A stretch of DNA of 15,389 nucleotides from CAIKZJ01 sp041675325 (GCA_041675325.1 JBAYUG010000079.1:1-15389); one strand, 5' to 3'; positions 7,418 to 15,389 are shown, counted from the first letter of the stretch. Translations and numbers: made by a program. Notes: generated by a model from the sequence alone, not told the origin.

Positions 7418-7484
7418 CTTGACAGTACAAGTTAATTTTAATATCTTGACAGCTCATAAAACGATATCAAGTAATTTTTAATAT
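7418..7484 (+). repeat. Tandem imperfect repeat with two TTGACA boxes upstream of rlpA
   Basis: Two abutting units (7418-7444 and 7445-7484) each start with CTTGACAG and end with a 17-base block matching at 15 of 17 positions (7428-7444 and 7468-7484; CAAGTT versus CAAGTA, ending TTAATAT). The second unit has 13 extra bases between the two blocks. Each unit also holds a CTTG...CAAG dyad. The TTGACA at 7419 has a TATCTT 17 bases downstream (7442-7447), so at least one could be a -35 box. A duplicated promoter or regulator site for rlpA is the simplest reading. Confidence 0.5.
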
Positions 7485-7570
7485 ATTATTACTCGTTCTT
7501 TAACATAAGAAATCGCTCACTAATCAGATAAAAAAAGATTAAAGCGGAAAGTTTTTTTACAAACATAAAC

Positions 7571-7575
7571 AGGAG
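7571..7575 (+). promoter_or_regulatory. Ribosome binding site that fixes the rlpA TTG start
   Basis: AGGAG lies 8 bases before TTG 7584. An in-frame TAA at 7566-7568 rules out any start further upstream, so this site decides the start. It is the clearest Shine-Dalgarno sequence in the window. Confidence 0.75.
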
Positions 7576-7583
7576 AAAATATT

Positions 7584-8501
7584 TTGTTTAAATCCGTTGG
7601 TGCGGTGTTGTTAATCGCATTAAATCTAGTTTTTCTTTTTAGCGGACGAGAATCTGTTGTCTATGCACAGACCTCTGGCAGTTACTCTGAATTCATGGAA
7701 GAAGGTACAGCTTCCTGGTATGGTCCCGGTTTTCACGGCAGAAAAACCGCAAATGGTGAAAGATTCGACACTCAAGAGCTCACTTGCGCTCATAAATCAC
7801 TGCCTTTCAATACTATTTTGAAGGTTACGAATCTGGAAAATGGACGTTATACCATAGTAAGGGTTAATGACAGGGGCCCGTTTATTCGAGGTAGAATAAT
7901 AGACCTCTCAAACGCGGCCAAAAATGAAATCGGTATGGGCGGACTGGCTAAAGTTAGGATAGAAACCTACGAGCCGGTTAGTTTTACTGATTTGGTCGAA
8001 AATGAAGAAATAGATGCAGTACCTTTAAACCTCTTCGAAGATGCTATCAGCAAAGACTCAAAAGTTTTTGTTGAACTAAAGGATAAAAGACTTACCATCA
8101 CGAATGAAAATTCAAAAGATGAACTAAGAAGAATCCTAAGCACTTTCAAAAAGGTTAAGGTATTAATTGACAAAGATAACAGTTTTCTCGATAATTTAGC
8201 TCAAACTGATTATGGTATTAACTTGATGAATTTCATTGATTTAACTGACAAAGTTTCAACTTTTACAGGGTACTCAATAGAAGTTCAGCAATTCAGTACC
8301 GAGGATGAAGCTAACGCTTTGATTGAAAAACTTGAGGCCTTAAACTACAATGACGTAATTTTAGTCGAACTTGTTAATGAGGGCACGATCAACTTTAAAG
8401 TATATTTGGGATATTACGAAACCATTGATGATGCAGGTATTGACTTGAAGGATATAAGAGAAATGAATATAGAAGCTAAACTGATAAAAATTCTAAGTTG
8501 A
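7584..8501 (+). CDS. rlpA: RlpA-like septal ring lytic transglycosylase, DPBB plus SPOR domains
   Basis: RlpA proteins bind glycan-rich septal peptidoglycan through SPOR and, in some species, cleave naked glycan strands through a double-psi beta-barrel (DPBB). Here residues 1-29 are a signal peptide ending VYAQ. The DPBB spans about 39-130 with GTASWYGPGFHGRKTANGE (41-59), AHKSLPFNT (69-77) and VNDRGPF (94-100); His70 and Asp96 match the residues needed for lytic activity in Pseudomonas RlpA. A SPOR domain covers about 228-304 (SIEVQQFSTEDEA at its start). The 135-225 linker is not recognisable. There is no lipobox cysteine, so unlike classical rare lipoprotein A it should be released to the periplasm rather than lipidated. 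Translation starts at TTG. The gene is monocistronic, closed by a strong terminator. Confidence 0.92.
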   Translation: MFKSVGAVLLIALNLVFLFSGRESVVYAQTSGSYSEFMEEGTASWYGPGFHGRKTANGERFDTQELTCAHKSLPFNTILKVTNLENGRYTIVRVNDRGPFIRGRIIDLSNAAKNEIGMGGLAKVRIETYEPVSFTDLVENEEIDAVPLNLFEDAISKDSKVFVELKDKRLTITNENSKDELRRILSTFKKVKVLIDKDNSFLDNLAQTDYGINLMNFIDLTDKVSTFTGYSIEVQQFSTEDEANALIEKLEALNYNDVILVELVNEGTINFKVYLGYYETIDDAGIDLKDIREMNIEAKLIKILS

Positions 8502-8508
8502 TGAATTT

Positions 8509-8541
8509 AAAAGCCGGAACAGAAATGTTCCGGCTTTTTTT
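8509..8541 (+). terminator. Rho-independent terminator of rlpA
   Basis: AAAAGCCGGAACA (8509-8521) / TGTTCCGGCTTTT (8526-8538), a 13-bp perfect stem with a GAAA tetraloop; the T run continues to 8541. Starts 7 bases after the stop codon. Confidence 0.93.
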
Positions 8542-8573
8542 ATTCCCTTCTCAATTGCATATTTCTATTTTAC

Positions 8574-8603
8574 TTGATTTTTGAACTACAATATAGTTAT
8601 AAT
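8574..8603 (+). promoter_or_regulatory. Candidate sigma-70-type promoter of the five-gene run
   Basis: TTGATT (8574-8579), an 18-base spacer, then a perfect TATAAT (8598-8603), 42 bases before the aminopeptidase ATG and just after the rlpA terminator. It is the only clear promoter position before the run of five closely packed genes. The region is AT-rich, so the match is suggestive only. Confidence 0.45.
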
Positions 8604-8645
8604 AATCATTATTTTAACAAAACCTAAAATTTAAAACTGATAACT

Positions 8646-9602
8646 ATGGTAAACACAGAGCTTTTTGATTCATCAATAATCGCATTAAAAGATTATCTTG
8701 GTCTTAAAAGAGATGAAACTTTACTAATTATTACCGACGAAACTAAAAGAGAAATCGGACAGACACTGCTTGAAGCTGGAAAGCAGCTATGCAAAGAAAC
8801 TTTTCTTGTTGAAATGAAACAGCGTGAAATAAACGGTGAGGAACCCCCCGTTCAGATTTCCGAATTAATGAAAATGGTAGATGTTGTTGTTTGCCCAACT
8901 GCAAAATCGCTGACACATACCGATGCACGCAGAAATGCTGTCAAAGAAGGTGTCAGAATTGCTACAATGCCGGGTATTGGAATCGAAACAATGATAAGAT
9001 GTCTAAGTGCGGATTCTCAAAAGGTTGTTGAACTTTCTCTGAAAGTAAAAGCGCTTCTTGAACCTGCATCAAAAATAAGGGTTGTTACGGATAAAGGAAC
9101 TGACATAACAATGCCGATGAAAGGAAGAAATGTTATTGAAAGTACCGGTGTTATCGTTAACAAAGGCAGCAGCGGCAACCTCCCATCTGGTGAAGTTTAT
9201 CTTGCACCTTGGGAAGACAAATCATACGGTGTGGTTGTAATTGATGGTTCTCTTGCCGGAATCGGTATGCTTGATGAACCCGTAACCGTCACTGTAAAGG
9301 ATGGATATGCTGAAGAAATTACAGGCGGACATCAGGCTGCAAAATTCAAAGAAATGATTGATAAAGTTGGACGCGATGCAAGAGCAGTCGCAGAATTCGG
9401 TATTGGTACAAACTATAAAGCAAAGCTTTGTGGATTGATTCTTGAAGATGAAAAAGTTTATGGAACAATTCATATTGCTTTCGGAAATAACGTTTCAATG
9501 GGTGGAAATATCAATGTGAAAAGCCATATAGACGGGCTAGTGTTATCTCCTGATGTTTACGTCGATGGCAATCTAATAATGCAAAATGGAAAATTAGTTT
9601 AA
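8646..9602 (+). CDS. M29-type (AmpS/aminopeptidase T-like) metallo-aminopeptidase
   Basis: The 318-residue protein resembles COG2309 leucyl aminopeptidases, cytosolic metal-dependent exopeptidases that trim N-terminal residues from peptides. Signs: SGEVYLAPWED (181-191), AEFGIGTN (249-256), then EDEKVYGTIHIAFG (267-280) and SHIDGLV (293-299). Glu183, Glu250, His276, His294 and Asp296 are the likely metal or catalytic ligands by comparison with the family. It has no signal peptide. It is shorter than typical AmpS (about 370-410), matching the short variants often annotated simply as aminopeptidase; the NicX-type dihydroxypyridine dioxygenases share this fold and cannot be fully excluded. It heads a five-gene run, 13 bases before a symporter gene, suggesting use of amino acids or small peptides. 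Confidence 0.8.
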   Translation: MVNTELFDSSIIALKDYLGLKRDETLLIITDETKREIGQTLLEAGKQLCKETFLVEMKQREINGEEPPVQISELMKMVDVVVCPTAKSLTHTDARRNAVKEGVRIATMPGIGIETMIRCLSADSQKVVELSLKVKALLEPASKIRVVTDKGTDITMPMKGRNVIESTGVIVNKGSSGNLPSGEVYLAPWEDKSYGVVVIDGSLAGIGMLDEPVTVTVKDGYAEEITGGHQAAKFKEMIDKVGRDARAVAEFGIGTNYKAKLCGLILEDEKVYGTIHIAFGNNVSMGGNINVKSHIDGLVLSPDVYVDGNLIMQNGKLV

Positions 9603-9615
9603 TTAAACTTAGCAA

Positions 9616-10965
9616 TTGCTTACTTTTGGTTTTGGAGATTATCTTCTAATAATTCTGTACTTCGTAGCTGCTGTATGGATTGGTTTTCGCTCAGGACGAA
9701 ATGATAAATCAGAAGCAGATTATCTTGTAATGGGAAGGAGATTAACCCTTCCTGCTTTTGTTGCAACTCTTGTTTCTTCATTTTACGGAGGAATTCTTGG
9801 GATCGGTGAGTTCACTTACAGGTACGGTATTTCAAGCTGGTTTCTGAATGCATTCCCCTACTACATTTTTATTACACTCTTTGCCGTTTTTCTGGCTAAA
9901 AAAATCAGGAGGACAAATCTGTTCACGATAGCAGATAAACTTGATTCTGTTTACGGAAAAAAAGTCAGCATTCTCGGCGCAATCTTGGTTTTTCTTCTTG
10001 TAACTCCCGCGCCTTACGTATTTATGCTTGGAATTATCACTTCTATGATTTTTGGTTTCCCGCTTTGGATTTCTATGGCAGCAACTCTAATCTTTTCGAT
10101 TGTTTTTCTTTTTAGAGGTGGATTAAATGCAGACGTTCGTGTAAATTCTTTTGAATTTATTCTTATGTTTGTCGGTTTTGGTATCATTATTCCCTTTTGT
10201 TTTACACAACTCGGCAGCTTTGATTATTTAACGTATAACCTTCCGACAAATCACCTTAATTTTACAGGTGGAAACTCAGTTTCATATATTCTGGTTTGGT
10301 TCTTTATCGGTGCTTGGGCAATTGTTGACCCCGCTTTTCATCAGAGATGTTATTCAGCAAACTCCGAAAGAACCGCAGTTAGAGGTGTCTTCATATCGCT
10401 TATCTTCTGGTTCGTTTTTGACGCAATGACTACCCTAACAGGACTTTATGCTTTCGCAAGCATAAAGAATATCGAGGATCCTGTTATGGCTTATCCGCTG
10501 CTTGCTCAGAATATTCTTCCTGATTTCGCTAAAGGATTCTTTTTCATTGGGTTGATTGCAACAATTATGTCTACTCTCCATTCAAACCTCTTTATATCTG
10601 CAACGACACTCGGAAGGGATATAATTGCAAAATTTACAGGTGGAATAGATAAAGGAAATTTATACTCAAAGATAGGAATTTTTATAACCGCTGTTTTATC
10701 AGTTATAATTGCTCTGCTCGTACCTTCTGTCGTTCAGATTTGGTATCTTATAGGCAGCCTGACGATACCTGCTCTTATAATCGGAATTGTCTCATCGTAT
10801 TTTGTGAAATTGCAAATAAATAGGAACTGGATTTTTAGTGCAATGATTGTGTCATTTTTATTTTCATTTATTTGGATAATCTTTAGTGTTGGAAATATTG
10901 AACCAATGTATCCCGGACTTTTTCTCGGATTATTAGTTTACTCAGTAGGAAGAATTTTAAAGTAA
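9616..10965 (+). CDS. Sodium:solute symporter (SSS) family transporter
   Basis: This 449-residue inner-membrane protein has about 12-13 hydrophobic segments and the SSS family pattern: an N-terminal GDYLLIILYFVAAVWIG helix, YLVMGRRL after it (36-43), and the conserved STLHSNLFISATTLGRD stretch (319-335), whose Ser319/Thr320 region forms the Na2 sodium site of LeuT-fold symporters. Substrate is unknown; SSS members carry sugars, amino acids, nucleosides, vitamins or monocarboxylates. The start is TTG 9616: an in-frame TAG at 9610-9612 blocks extension and the next ATG would cut off the first helix. No ribosome binding site is clear. Located between an aminopeptidase and a patatin-barrel gene with gaps of 13 and 7 bases, so likely co-transcribed. 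Confidence 0.9.
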   Translation: MLTFGFGDYLLIILYFVAAVWIGFRSGRNDKSEADYLVMGRRLTLPAFVATLVSSFYGGILGIGEFTYRYGISSWFLNAFPYYIFITLFAVFLAKKIRRTNLFTIADKLDSVYGKKVSILGAILVFLLVTPAPYVFMLGIITSMIFGFPLWISMAATLIFSIVFLFRGGLNADVRVNSFEFILMFVGFGIIIPFCFTQLGSFDYLTYNLPTNHLNFTGGNSVSYILVWFFIGAWAIVDPAFHQRCYSANSERTAVRGVFISLIFWFVFDAMTTLTGLYAFASIKNIEDPVMAYPLLAQNILPDFAKGFFFIGLIATIMSTLHSNLFISATTLGRDIIAKFTGGIDKGNLYSKIGIFITAVLSVIIALLVPSVVQIWYLIGSLTIPALIIGIVSSYFVKLQINRNWIFSAMIVSFLFSFIWIIFSVGNIEPMYPGLFLGLLVYSVGRILK

Positions 10966-10972
10966 TAATTAT

Positions 10973-13780
10973 TTGATAAAGTTAAATAAAATATTTCTGT
11001 TTATTGTTGTTTGTATGTTACTTGCAAACATGTTTAATCCGTTATTGGCTCAGGAGTTTTCTGATTCTCTTGTAAGCAGACTTGAACTTTATAAAAACCC
11101 CGAAAACAGATTTGATACTTCTAAATTTAACATATTTCTCGCAAAAACGACTAAGAAGAAAGTAGCGCTCGTTCTGAGTGGCGGTGGTGCCAGAGGACTT
11201 GCTCAGATTGGAGTTATTGATGTCCTCAATAAATACGGTGTGAAATTCGATATGATTGTCGGCACAAGTGTAGGTGCAATTACAGGAGGACTATATTCAT
11301 CAGGTTATTCCCCTGATGAAATTGTTAATTTTACAAAAAGCGTTGACTGGAAATCGAAACTTGCATTGACGAATAAATACGAAAGAGAATTTCTATTTGT
11401 TGACCAAAAAAAGTCACAGGATAAAGGTTTTATTACAATATCTCTTGATGGATTTGAGCCAATGCTTCCAAATTCTCTGTCCAGTGGTCAGCAACTGTCT
11501 GACCTTATTAATATAACATTTCTTAATGCAAGATTTAAACCAAAGAAAAATTTTGCTGACCTTAAAGTTCCTTTTTATGCAGTAGCAACAGATTTGGACA
11601 AAGGTAAAAGAGTTGTTCTGGAAGATGGGAATATTAGTGAATCAATTAAAGCTTCTTTTACTTATCCGCTTTTATACTCTCCTACTCAGGTAAACGGCAG
11701 AAATCTCGTTGATGGAGGGCTTACTGCAAATATTCCAGTTGATGTTGCTAAAGAAAAAGGGGCAGACCTGACAATAACCGTCAATTCCACAAGTCCTTTG
11801 AAAAGCTCGGAAGAACTTAAAGATCCTTTCAATACCGCAGATCAGATACTATCAATCACTTTGGCTCAGCTAAACGATGAACAAATTCAGAAATCCGATA
11901 TAATCATAACACCTGATCTCGGAAATATGAAAACTACTGACTTCGATCGGATTAATTTTGTTGTCGATAAGGGTAAGTATGCCGCAGAAAAGATGATAAA
12001 TAGTATTTTAGTTAAATTAGACTCTTTAGAGGAAAAAGCATCAGACAATTATAATAATTTTATTTTCAATGGTAACGTTTATTTGAAATCAGAGAACATC
12101 CCTGACTCTCTAAAGAATATTATTTTTCTCGAGCAGGAGAACACGTTTGTAAGATACGTTACGATAGAAAAAAGGCTGAGGGATATTTACAAAACCGGGT
12201 TTTTTAATAACGTCTATGCAAAAATTTATAAATCTGGCTTAAAAACTGAGATTGAGTATGTTTCTGTAAATAATCCGGTACTTAATAAAATTATTCCAAC
12301 ATTTGACTTCAACAATTTTATAAACATTAATTCGAATTTAACTGCAGACTCTTCGTTTTTTACTTCTATTAATAATATCTTGAATGAATACGGAGATTAC
12401 AATAAAGGAAAAATTATAAATAGAAATGAAATGTATGCTCTTTATGAGAAATTAACCGGCACTATAAGGAGTCTTGATTATTCGTTTATAGATATTGACA
12501 AGTTTTATCTTAACATACAAACAGGCAGTCTCGAAATAAATTTTACAGATGGGGTTGTCAGAAATATTGGAATAAATGGTAATAAAAAGACAAGCTATAA
12601 CTTAATATTAAGTGAAACGTATATTCCTTCAGACAAACCCGTAAAGGGTAGCAACCTTCTCGAATCTCTCGGCGGTGTTGTTGGAACAAATCTTTTTCAG
12701 CAGGTGAGCATGTATTTTAACTACAAAAACAAACCAGAGTCACCTGAACTCGTTTTAAATGTCGTAGAAAAAAGTACAAGAAATATCCGTTTTTCATTCA
12801 GAGCAGATAATGAAAGGAAACTCCAACTGTACTTTGATTTCAGGAATCTTAATCTTTATGATACAGGCAATGAGATAGGCCTTATTGTTCAGGGGGGGCT
12901 TCGTGACAGGAACTATCAGTTTGAATTAAAATCTTATAGGTTCTTCGGTACAATATTTACCTATAATTGGTCCTTTTACTATAGATTCAGAGACATTTTT
13001 GATTACACTCAGACTAATACGAATGATGAGCTAATAATTACAAACAACGGAGAATACAGAGATATTCGTTTTGGAACAGGTTTTCTACTTGGTACTCAGG
13101 TCAAGAAATTTGGAACAGTTTTCGGTCAGCTTGTTTATGAGAAACTAAACAGAGAGATTATTCAGGGTATAACACCAGCCGAAAATGAACTGACTCTTTT
13201 CAGACTTAGAATTGGGGGAAGGGTTGACACAGAAGATAAATATCCATTTGCAACCAAAGGAACTAATTTTAATTATATTTATGAAACATCAACTAATCAG
13301 CTAAACGATGGTATTACTTTTACTAAACTTTCCTTAGACATTACACATAATATATCACTCGGCAAATTGAGTATTTTGAGACCAAAATTCGTTTTTGGCA
13401 TTACAGACAAAACAACTCCGAATTATGAGTTTTTTTCGCTAGGAGGCGAAGATTCGTTTTATGGAATGCGTGAAGATGAAATGCGGGGCAGGCAGATACT
13501 ACTGGCCTCTTTGGAGTACAGATATAAACTTCCGATTCAATTATTTTTTGATACATATTTATCTATTCGTTATGACCTAGGTAAAACATGGGAAAATACA
13601 GAAGATATAAGATTTAAAGATCTTCAGCATGGATTAGGATTTGCAACGCAGTTTGATACCCCAATTGGCAAAGCAAGTTTTTCTGTAGGAAGAATGTTCA
13701 TTATAAATAAAGGATTTACCAGTGAAAGTCTTGTCTTGGGTCCTTATTCATTCTATTTTTCAATTGGATACAACCTTTAA
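10973..13780 (+). CDS. Patatin-like phospholipase fused to POTRA repeats and an Omp85 outer-membrane barrel
   Basis: After a signal peptide (1-27, ending LLAQ) comes a patatin domain (about 62-320): oxyanion loop GGGARG (70-75), nucleophile Ser99 in GTSVG (97-101), and Asp248 in DGG (248-250), giving the Ser-Asp dyad of bacterial lipid acyl hydrolases. Residues about 360-615 look like three POTRA modules; TGFFNNVY in the first and IGINGNKKTS in the third resemble typical POTRA strands. From about 615 to the end the sequence alternates like a 16-strand Omp85/BamA barrel, with GGEDSFYGMREDEMRG near 822-837 at the place of the VRGF loop motif. The layout matches PlpD-type (type Vd) proteins but is longer (935 versus about 730). 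It should sit in the outer membrane with the lipase in the periplasm or displayed outside. It starts at TTG; an in-frame TAA at 10958 excludes earlier starts. Confidence 0.9.
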   Translation: MIKLNKIFLFIVVCMLLANMFNPLLAQEFSDSLVSRLELYKNPENRFDTSKFNIFLAKTTKKKVALVLSGGGARGLAQIGVIDVLNKYGVKFDMIVGTSVGAITGGLYSSGYSPDEIVNFTKSVDWKSKLALTNKYEREFLFVDQKKSQDKGFITISLDGFEPMLPNSLSSGQQLSDLINITFLNARFKPKKNFADLKVPFYAVATDLDKGKRVVLEDGNISESIKASFTYPLLYSPTQVNGRNLVDGGLTANIPVDVAKEKGADLTITVNSTSPLKSSEELKDPFNTADQILSITLAQLNDEQIQKSDIIITPDLGNMKTTDFDRINFVVDKGKYAAEKMINSILVKLDSLEEKASDNYNNFIFNGNVYLKSENIPDSLKNIIFLEQENTFVRYVTIEKRLRDIYKTGFFNNVYAKIYKSGLKTEIEYVSVNNPVLNKIIPTFDFNNFININSNLTADSSFFTSINNILNEYGDYNKGKIINRNEMYALYEKLTGTIRSLDYSFIDIDKFYLNIQTGSLEINFTDGVVRNIGINGNKKTSYNLILSETYIPSDKPVKGSNLLESLGGVVGTNLFQQVSMYFNYKNKPESPELVLNVVEKSTRNIRFSFRADNERKLQLYFDFRNLNLYDTGNEIGLIVQGGLRDRNYQFELKSYRFFGTIFTYNWSFYYRFRDIFDYTQTNTNDELIITNNGEYRDIRFGTGFLLGTQVKKFGTVFGQLVYEKLNREIIQGITPAENELTLFRLRIGGRVDTEDKYPFATKGTNFNYIYETSTNQLNDGITFTKLSLDITHNISLGKLSILRPKFVFGITDKTTPNYEFFSLGGEDSFYGMREDEMRGRQILLASLEYRYKLPIQLFFDTYLSIRYDLGKTWENTEDIRFKDLQHGLGFATQFDTPIGKASFSVGRMFIINKGFTSESLVLGPYSFYFSIGYNL

Positions 13781-13790
13781 ATGATTTTAA

Positions 13791-14540
13791 ATGAAAAGTT
13801 TTTTAGAAGGTTTTGTTTATCCGTTTAAGAGCATAGGTCTTTTCTTTAAGTACCCTAAAACTATAATTCATTCAATCATCCCGGTTACTATAAATATGGT
13901 TTTATATCTCTCAACATTTTTCATTATTTACTCAATGATTATGGAACAAAGTGCTAAATTTACAGGTGCCGATGCGAGTAATGCGGGATTCTGGTCCGAG
14001 TTTATTAATGTGATTATCCTCATCGTTTCCTTTATTCTTGTTCTTGTAATATGTTATTTTGTTTTGCTTATTATTGGTGGAATTATTTCAGCTCCCTTCA
14101 ATGAAAATATATCATTAATAATTGAAGAGAATCTGACAGGCTTAAAAACTAATTACAATCCGGGATTCTGGAAGGATACATGGTTAAATATACTTTCGGA
14201 AATTAAGAAAATATCCTTCTATTTTATATTTATTTTTGTTTTCTTTTTAATCGGTTTTATTCCTTTAATCGGAGGTATTATTTCAGTAGTTTTAAGTTCT
14301 TTGTTTTCATTTTACTTTAATGCATTGGACTTTTATGATTATCCTATGACAAGGCGATATTATACATTTAGACAGAAAATTAGGATTACAACTTCAAAAC
14401 CTCTTTACTCTATGGGGTTTGGATGTGCTGCATTCCTGATTATGTTTTTGCCGTTTGTAAATGTTTTATTAAAACCGCTTTGTGTTATCAGCGGTACAGC
14501 TTTTTATTTCGAAAAGCAATATGGTTTTTATACAAAATAA
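13791..14540 (+). CDS. EI24/CysZ-like inner-membrane protein
   Basis: The 249-residue protein has four to five long hydrophobic stretches (about 25-50, 68-100, 140-178, 205-235). Family marks are ISAPFNENISLIIEE (99-113) and LDFYDYPMTRRYYTFRQK (179-196), which correspond to the aPF and LDYPM-RR motifs of the EI24/CysZ group. Escherichia coli CysZ takes part in sulfate uptake, but no sulfur-assimilation gene is nearby, so sulfate transport here is not supported by context. It starts 10 bases after the patatin-barrel gene and 19 bases before purL, so it is probably read from the same message. Confidence 0.82.
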   Translation: MKSFLEGFVYPFKSIGLFFKYPKTIIHSIIPVTINMVLYLSTFFIIYSMIMEQSAKFTGADASNAGFWSEFINVIILIVSFILVLVICYFVLLIIGGIISAPFNENISLIIEENLTGLKTNYNPGFWKDTWLNILSEIKKISFYFIFIFVFFLIGFIPLIGGIISVVLSSLFSFYFNALDFYDYPMTRRYYTFRQKIRITTSKPLYSMGFGCAAFLIMFLPFVNVLLKPLCVISGTAFYFEKQYGFYTK

Positions 14541-14559
14541 TTTAATATAATTAGTAATA

Positions 14560-15389
14560 ATGAGAACTGAACCCGTTGTAGATTTAAATCTTGCCATTGA
14601 ACTGGGACTCACTAGAGATGAGTATGAAAGAATACTTAATGTATTGGGAAGAGTTCCTACTTACACAGAACTCGGAATATTTTCAGTTATGTGGAGCGAA
14701 CATTGTTCGTATAAAAACTCAATTTTACAGATAAAAACTCTGCCAAGAAGCGGTGGGAAACTTCTTGTTTCAGCGGGAGAAGAAAACGCGGGACTCGTGG
14801 ATATTGGTGACGGACTTGCCGTGGCTTTCAAAATTGAATCCCACAATCATCCCTCGGCTGTAGAACCTTATCAGGGTGCTGCAACGGGGGTTGGAGGAAT
14901 CCTCAGAGATATATTCACAATGGGAGCACGACCTGTAGCTGCACTTAATTCTTTAAGATTTGGAAAAATCGATGACGAAGATGATGAAGTAATTTCAACA
15001 CGAAGTAAATTCCTTTTTAAGAATGTTGTTAAAGGTGTGGGTGATTATGGCAATTGTTTTGGTGTTCCAACTGTAAGCGGCGAAATATATTTTGAAGAAT
15101 GCTATCAGGATAATCCTCTTGTAAATGCAATGGCTGTTGGTATAGTTAAGCATACACAAACAGCTTCAGCAACTGCTTCAGGAGTCGGTAATCCTGTATT
15201 CATTGTTGGTTCATCTACAGGAAAAGATGGCATTCACGGAGCAACATTTGCATCAGTAGAAATTTCTGAAGAATCGGAATTAAAAAGACCAAGTGTTCAG
15301 GTCGGAGATCCATTCACCGAGAAACTGCTTCTTGAGGCCACTCTTGAAGTGATTCGTTCAGGTGCAGTTGTTGGTATTCAGGATATGGG
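14560..15389 (+). CDS. purL: Phosphoribosylformylglycinamidine synthase subunit PurL (3' partial)
   Basis: PurL is the ATP-dependent synthetase subunit that turns FGAR into FGAM in purine synthesis, using ammonia delivered by PurQ with PurS. The 276 codons in the window start with ATG 14560 (in-frame TAA at 14548-14550) and run off the edge. Diagnostic stretches are MWSEHCSYKNS (44-54) with catalytic His48, ESHNHPSAVEPYQGAATG (93-110), GGILRDIFTMGARP (112-125) and the GNCFGVPTVSGE region. The start at TRDEYERI with no long N-terminal extension marks the small, about 740-residue PurL rather than the fused large form, so separate PurS and PurQ are expected elsewhere. Its place behind an EI24-family gene, 19 bases away, suggests transcription with the upstream run. 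Confidence 0.96.
   Translation, partial: MRTEPVVDLNLAIELGLTRDEYERILNVLGRVPTYTELGIFSVMWSEHCSYKNSILQIKTLPRSGGKLLVSAGEENAGLVDIGDGLAVAFKIESHNHPSAVEPYQGAATGVGGILRDIFTMGARPVAALNSLRFGKIDDEDDEVISTRSKFLFKNVVKGVGDYGNCFGVPTVSGEIYFEECYQDNPLVNAMAVGIVKHTQTASATASGVGNPVFIVGSSTGKDGIHGATFASVEISEESELKRPSVQVGDPFTEKLLLEATLEVIRSGAVVGIQDM

Larger units (their letters stand above)
6885..7583. other. Long AT-rich intergenic region without recognisable genes
   Basis: About 700 bases between divergent genes. Stop codons are frequent in all frames and I find no tRNA, no strong hairpin with T-tract and no protein homologue. It should contain the promoters of the propeller gene (minus strand) and rlpA (plus strand). Two repeats inside it are listed separately. 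The rest is A/T runs such as alternating TATATA. Confidence 0.6.

Noticed and set aside
6885..7583. Replication origin or sRNA gene in the AT-rich region
   Set aside because: No DnaA-box cluster, no dnaA or other origin neighbours, and no stable hairpin ending in a T-tract could be found by eye.
13791..14540. Naming this gene cysZ (sulfate transporter)
   Set aside because: Family motifs match, but no sulfur-assimilation gene is nearby and the EI24 group is broad, so only the family is reported.
14661..14846. Minus-strand frame inside the purL region
   Set aside because: It lies wholly antisense to clear PurL coding sequence (His48 and ESHNHPS motifs) and has no features of its own.

Overview
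The window reads as chromosome of an AT-rich bacterium of the Bacteroidota/Chlorobi superphylum, most likely the class Ignavibacteria. The main clue is two secreted proteins ending in the type IX secretion (T9SS) type A sorting domain with the QNYPNPFNP opening that is very common in that class. Few genes have a clear Shine-Dalgarno sequence, which fits the same group. The lineage call is inference from protein style; no rRNA is present. I see no tRNA, CRISPR, insertion sequence or phage genes.

Left part (1-4.8 kb): the 3' end of a T9SS cargo gene closes with a strong terminator. Converging on it from the minus strand is a PNGase F-like peptide:N-glycanase locus, split into two reading frames that overlap by ATGA in the middle of the catalytic N-domain. 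A single missing G in a G run would explain the break. A structured divergent intergenic region (a dyad and a nested UUCG hairpin) separates it from a B12-dependent acyl-CoA mutase large subunit. That mutase carries the isobutyryl-CoA mutase residue pair (Phe77/Gln195) rather than the methylmalonyl-CoA pair (Tyr/Arg).

Middle (4.8-8.5 kb): a minus-strand secreted protein with 14 BNR/Ycf48-like repeats and a T9SS tail, then about 700 bases of very AT-rich non-coding DNA with a tandem TTGACA-containing repeat, then an RlpA-like cell-wall protein (DPBB plus SPOR domains) with a TTG start, a good ribosome binding site and a strong terminator.

Right part (8.6-15.4 kb): five plus-strand genes in an operon-like run with gaps of 7-19 bases: an M29-type metallo-aminopeptidase, a sodium:solute symporter, a patatin phospholipase fused to POTRA repeats and an Omp85 barrel, an EI24/CysZ-like membrane protein, and the first 276 codons of purL, cut by the window edge. 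A TTGATT-18-TATAAT promoter precedes the run. No common pathway is obvious. The peptidase and symporter could work together in amino-acid supply, while the patatin-barrel protein acts at the outer membrane and purL is purine housekeeping.

No clearly new multi-gene system is visible. The points most worth following are the split PNGase F-like gene, the mutase specificity residues, the structured mutase leader, the three-POTRA patatin-barrel protein and the duplicated promoter-like repeat before rlpA.
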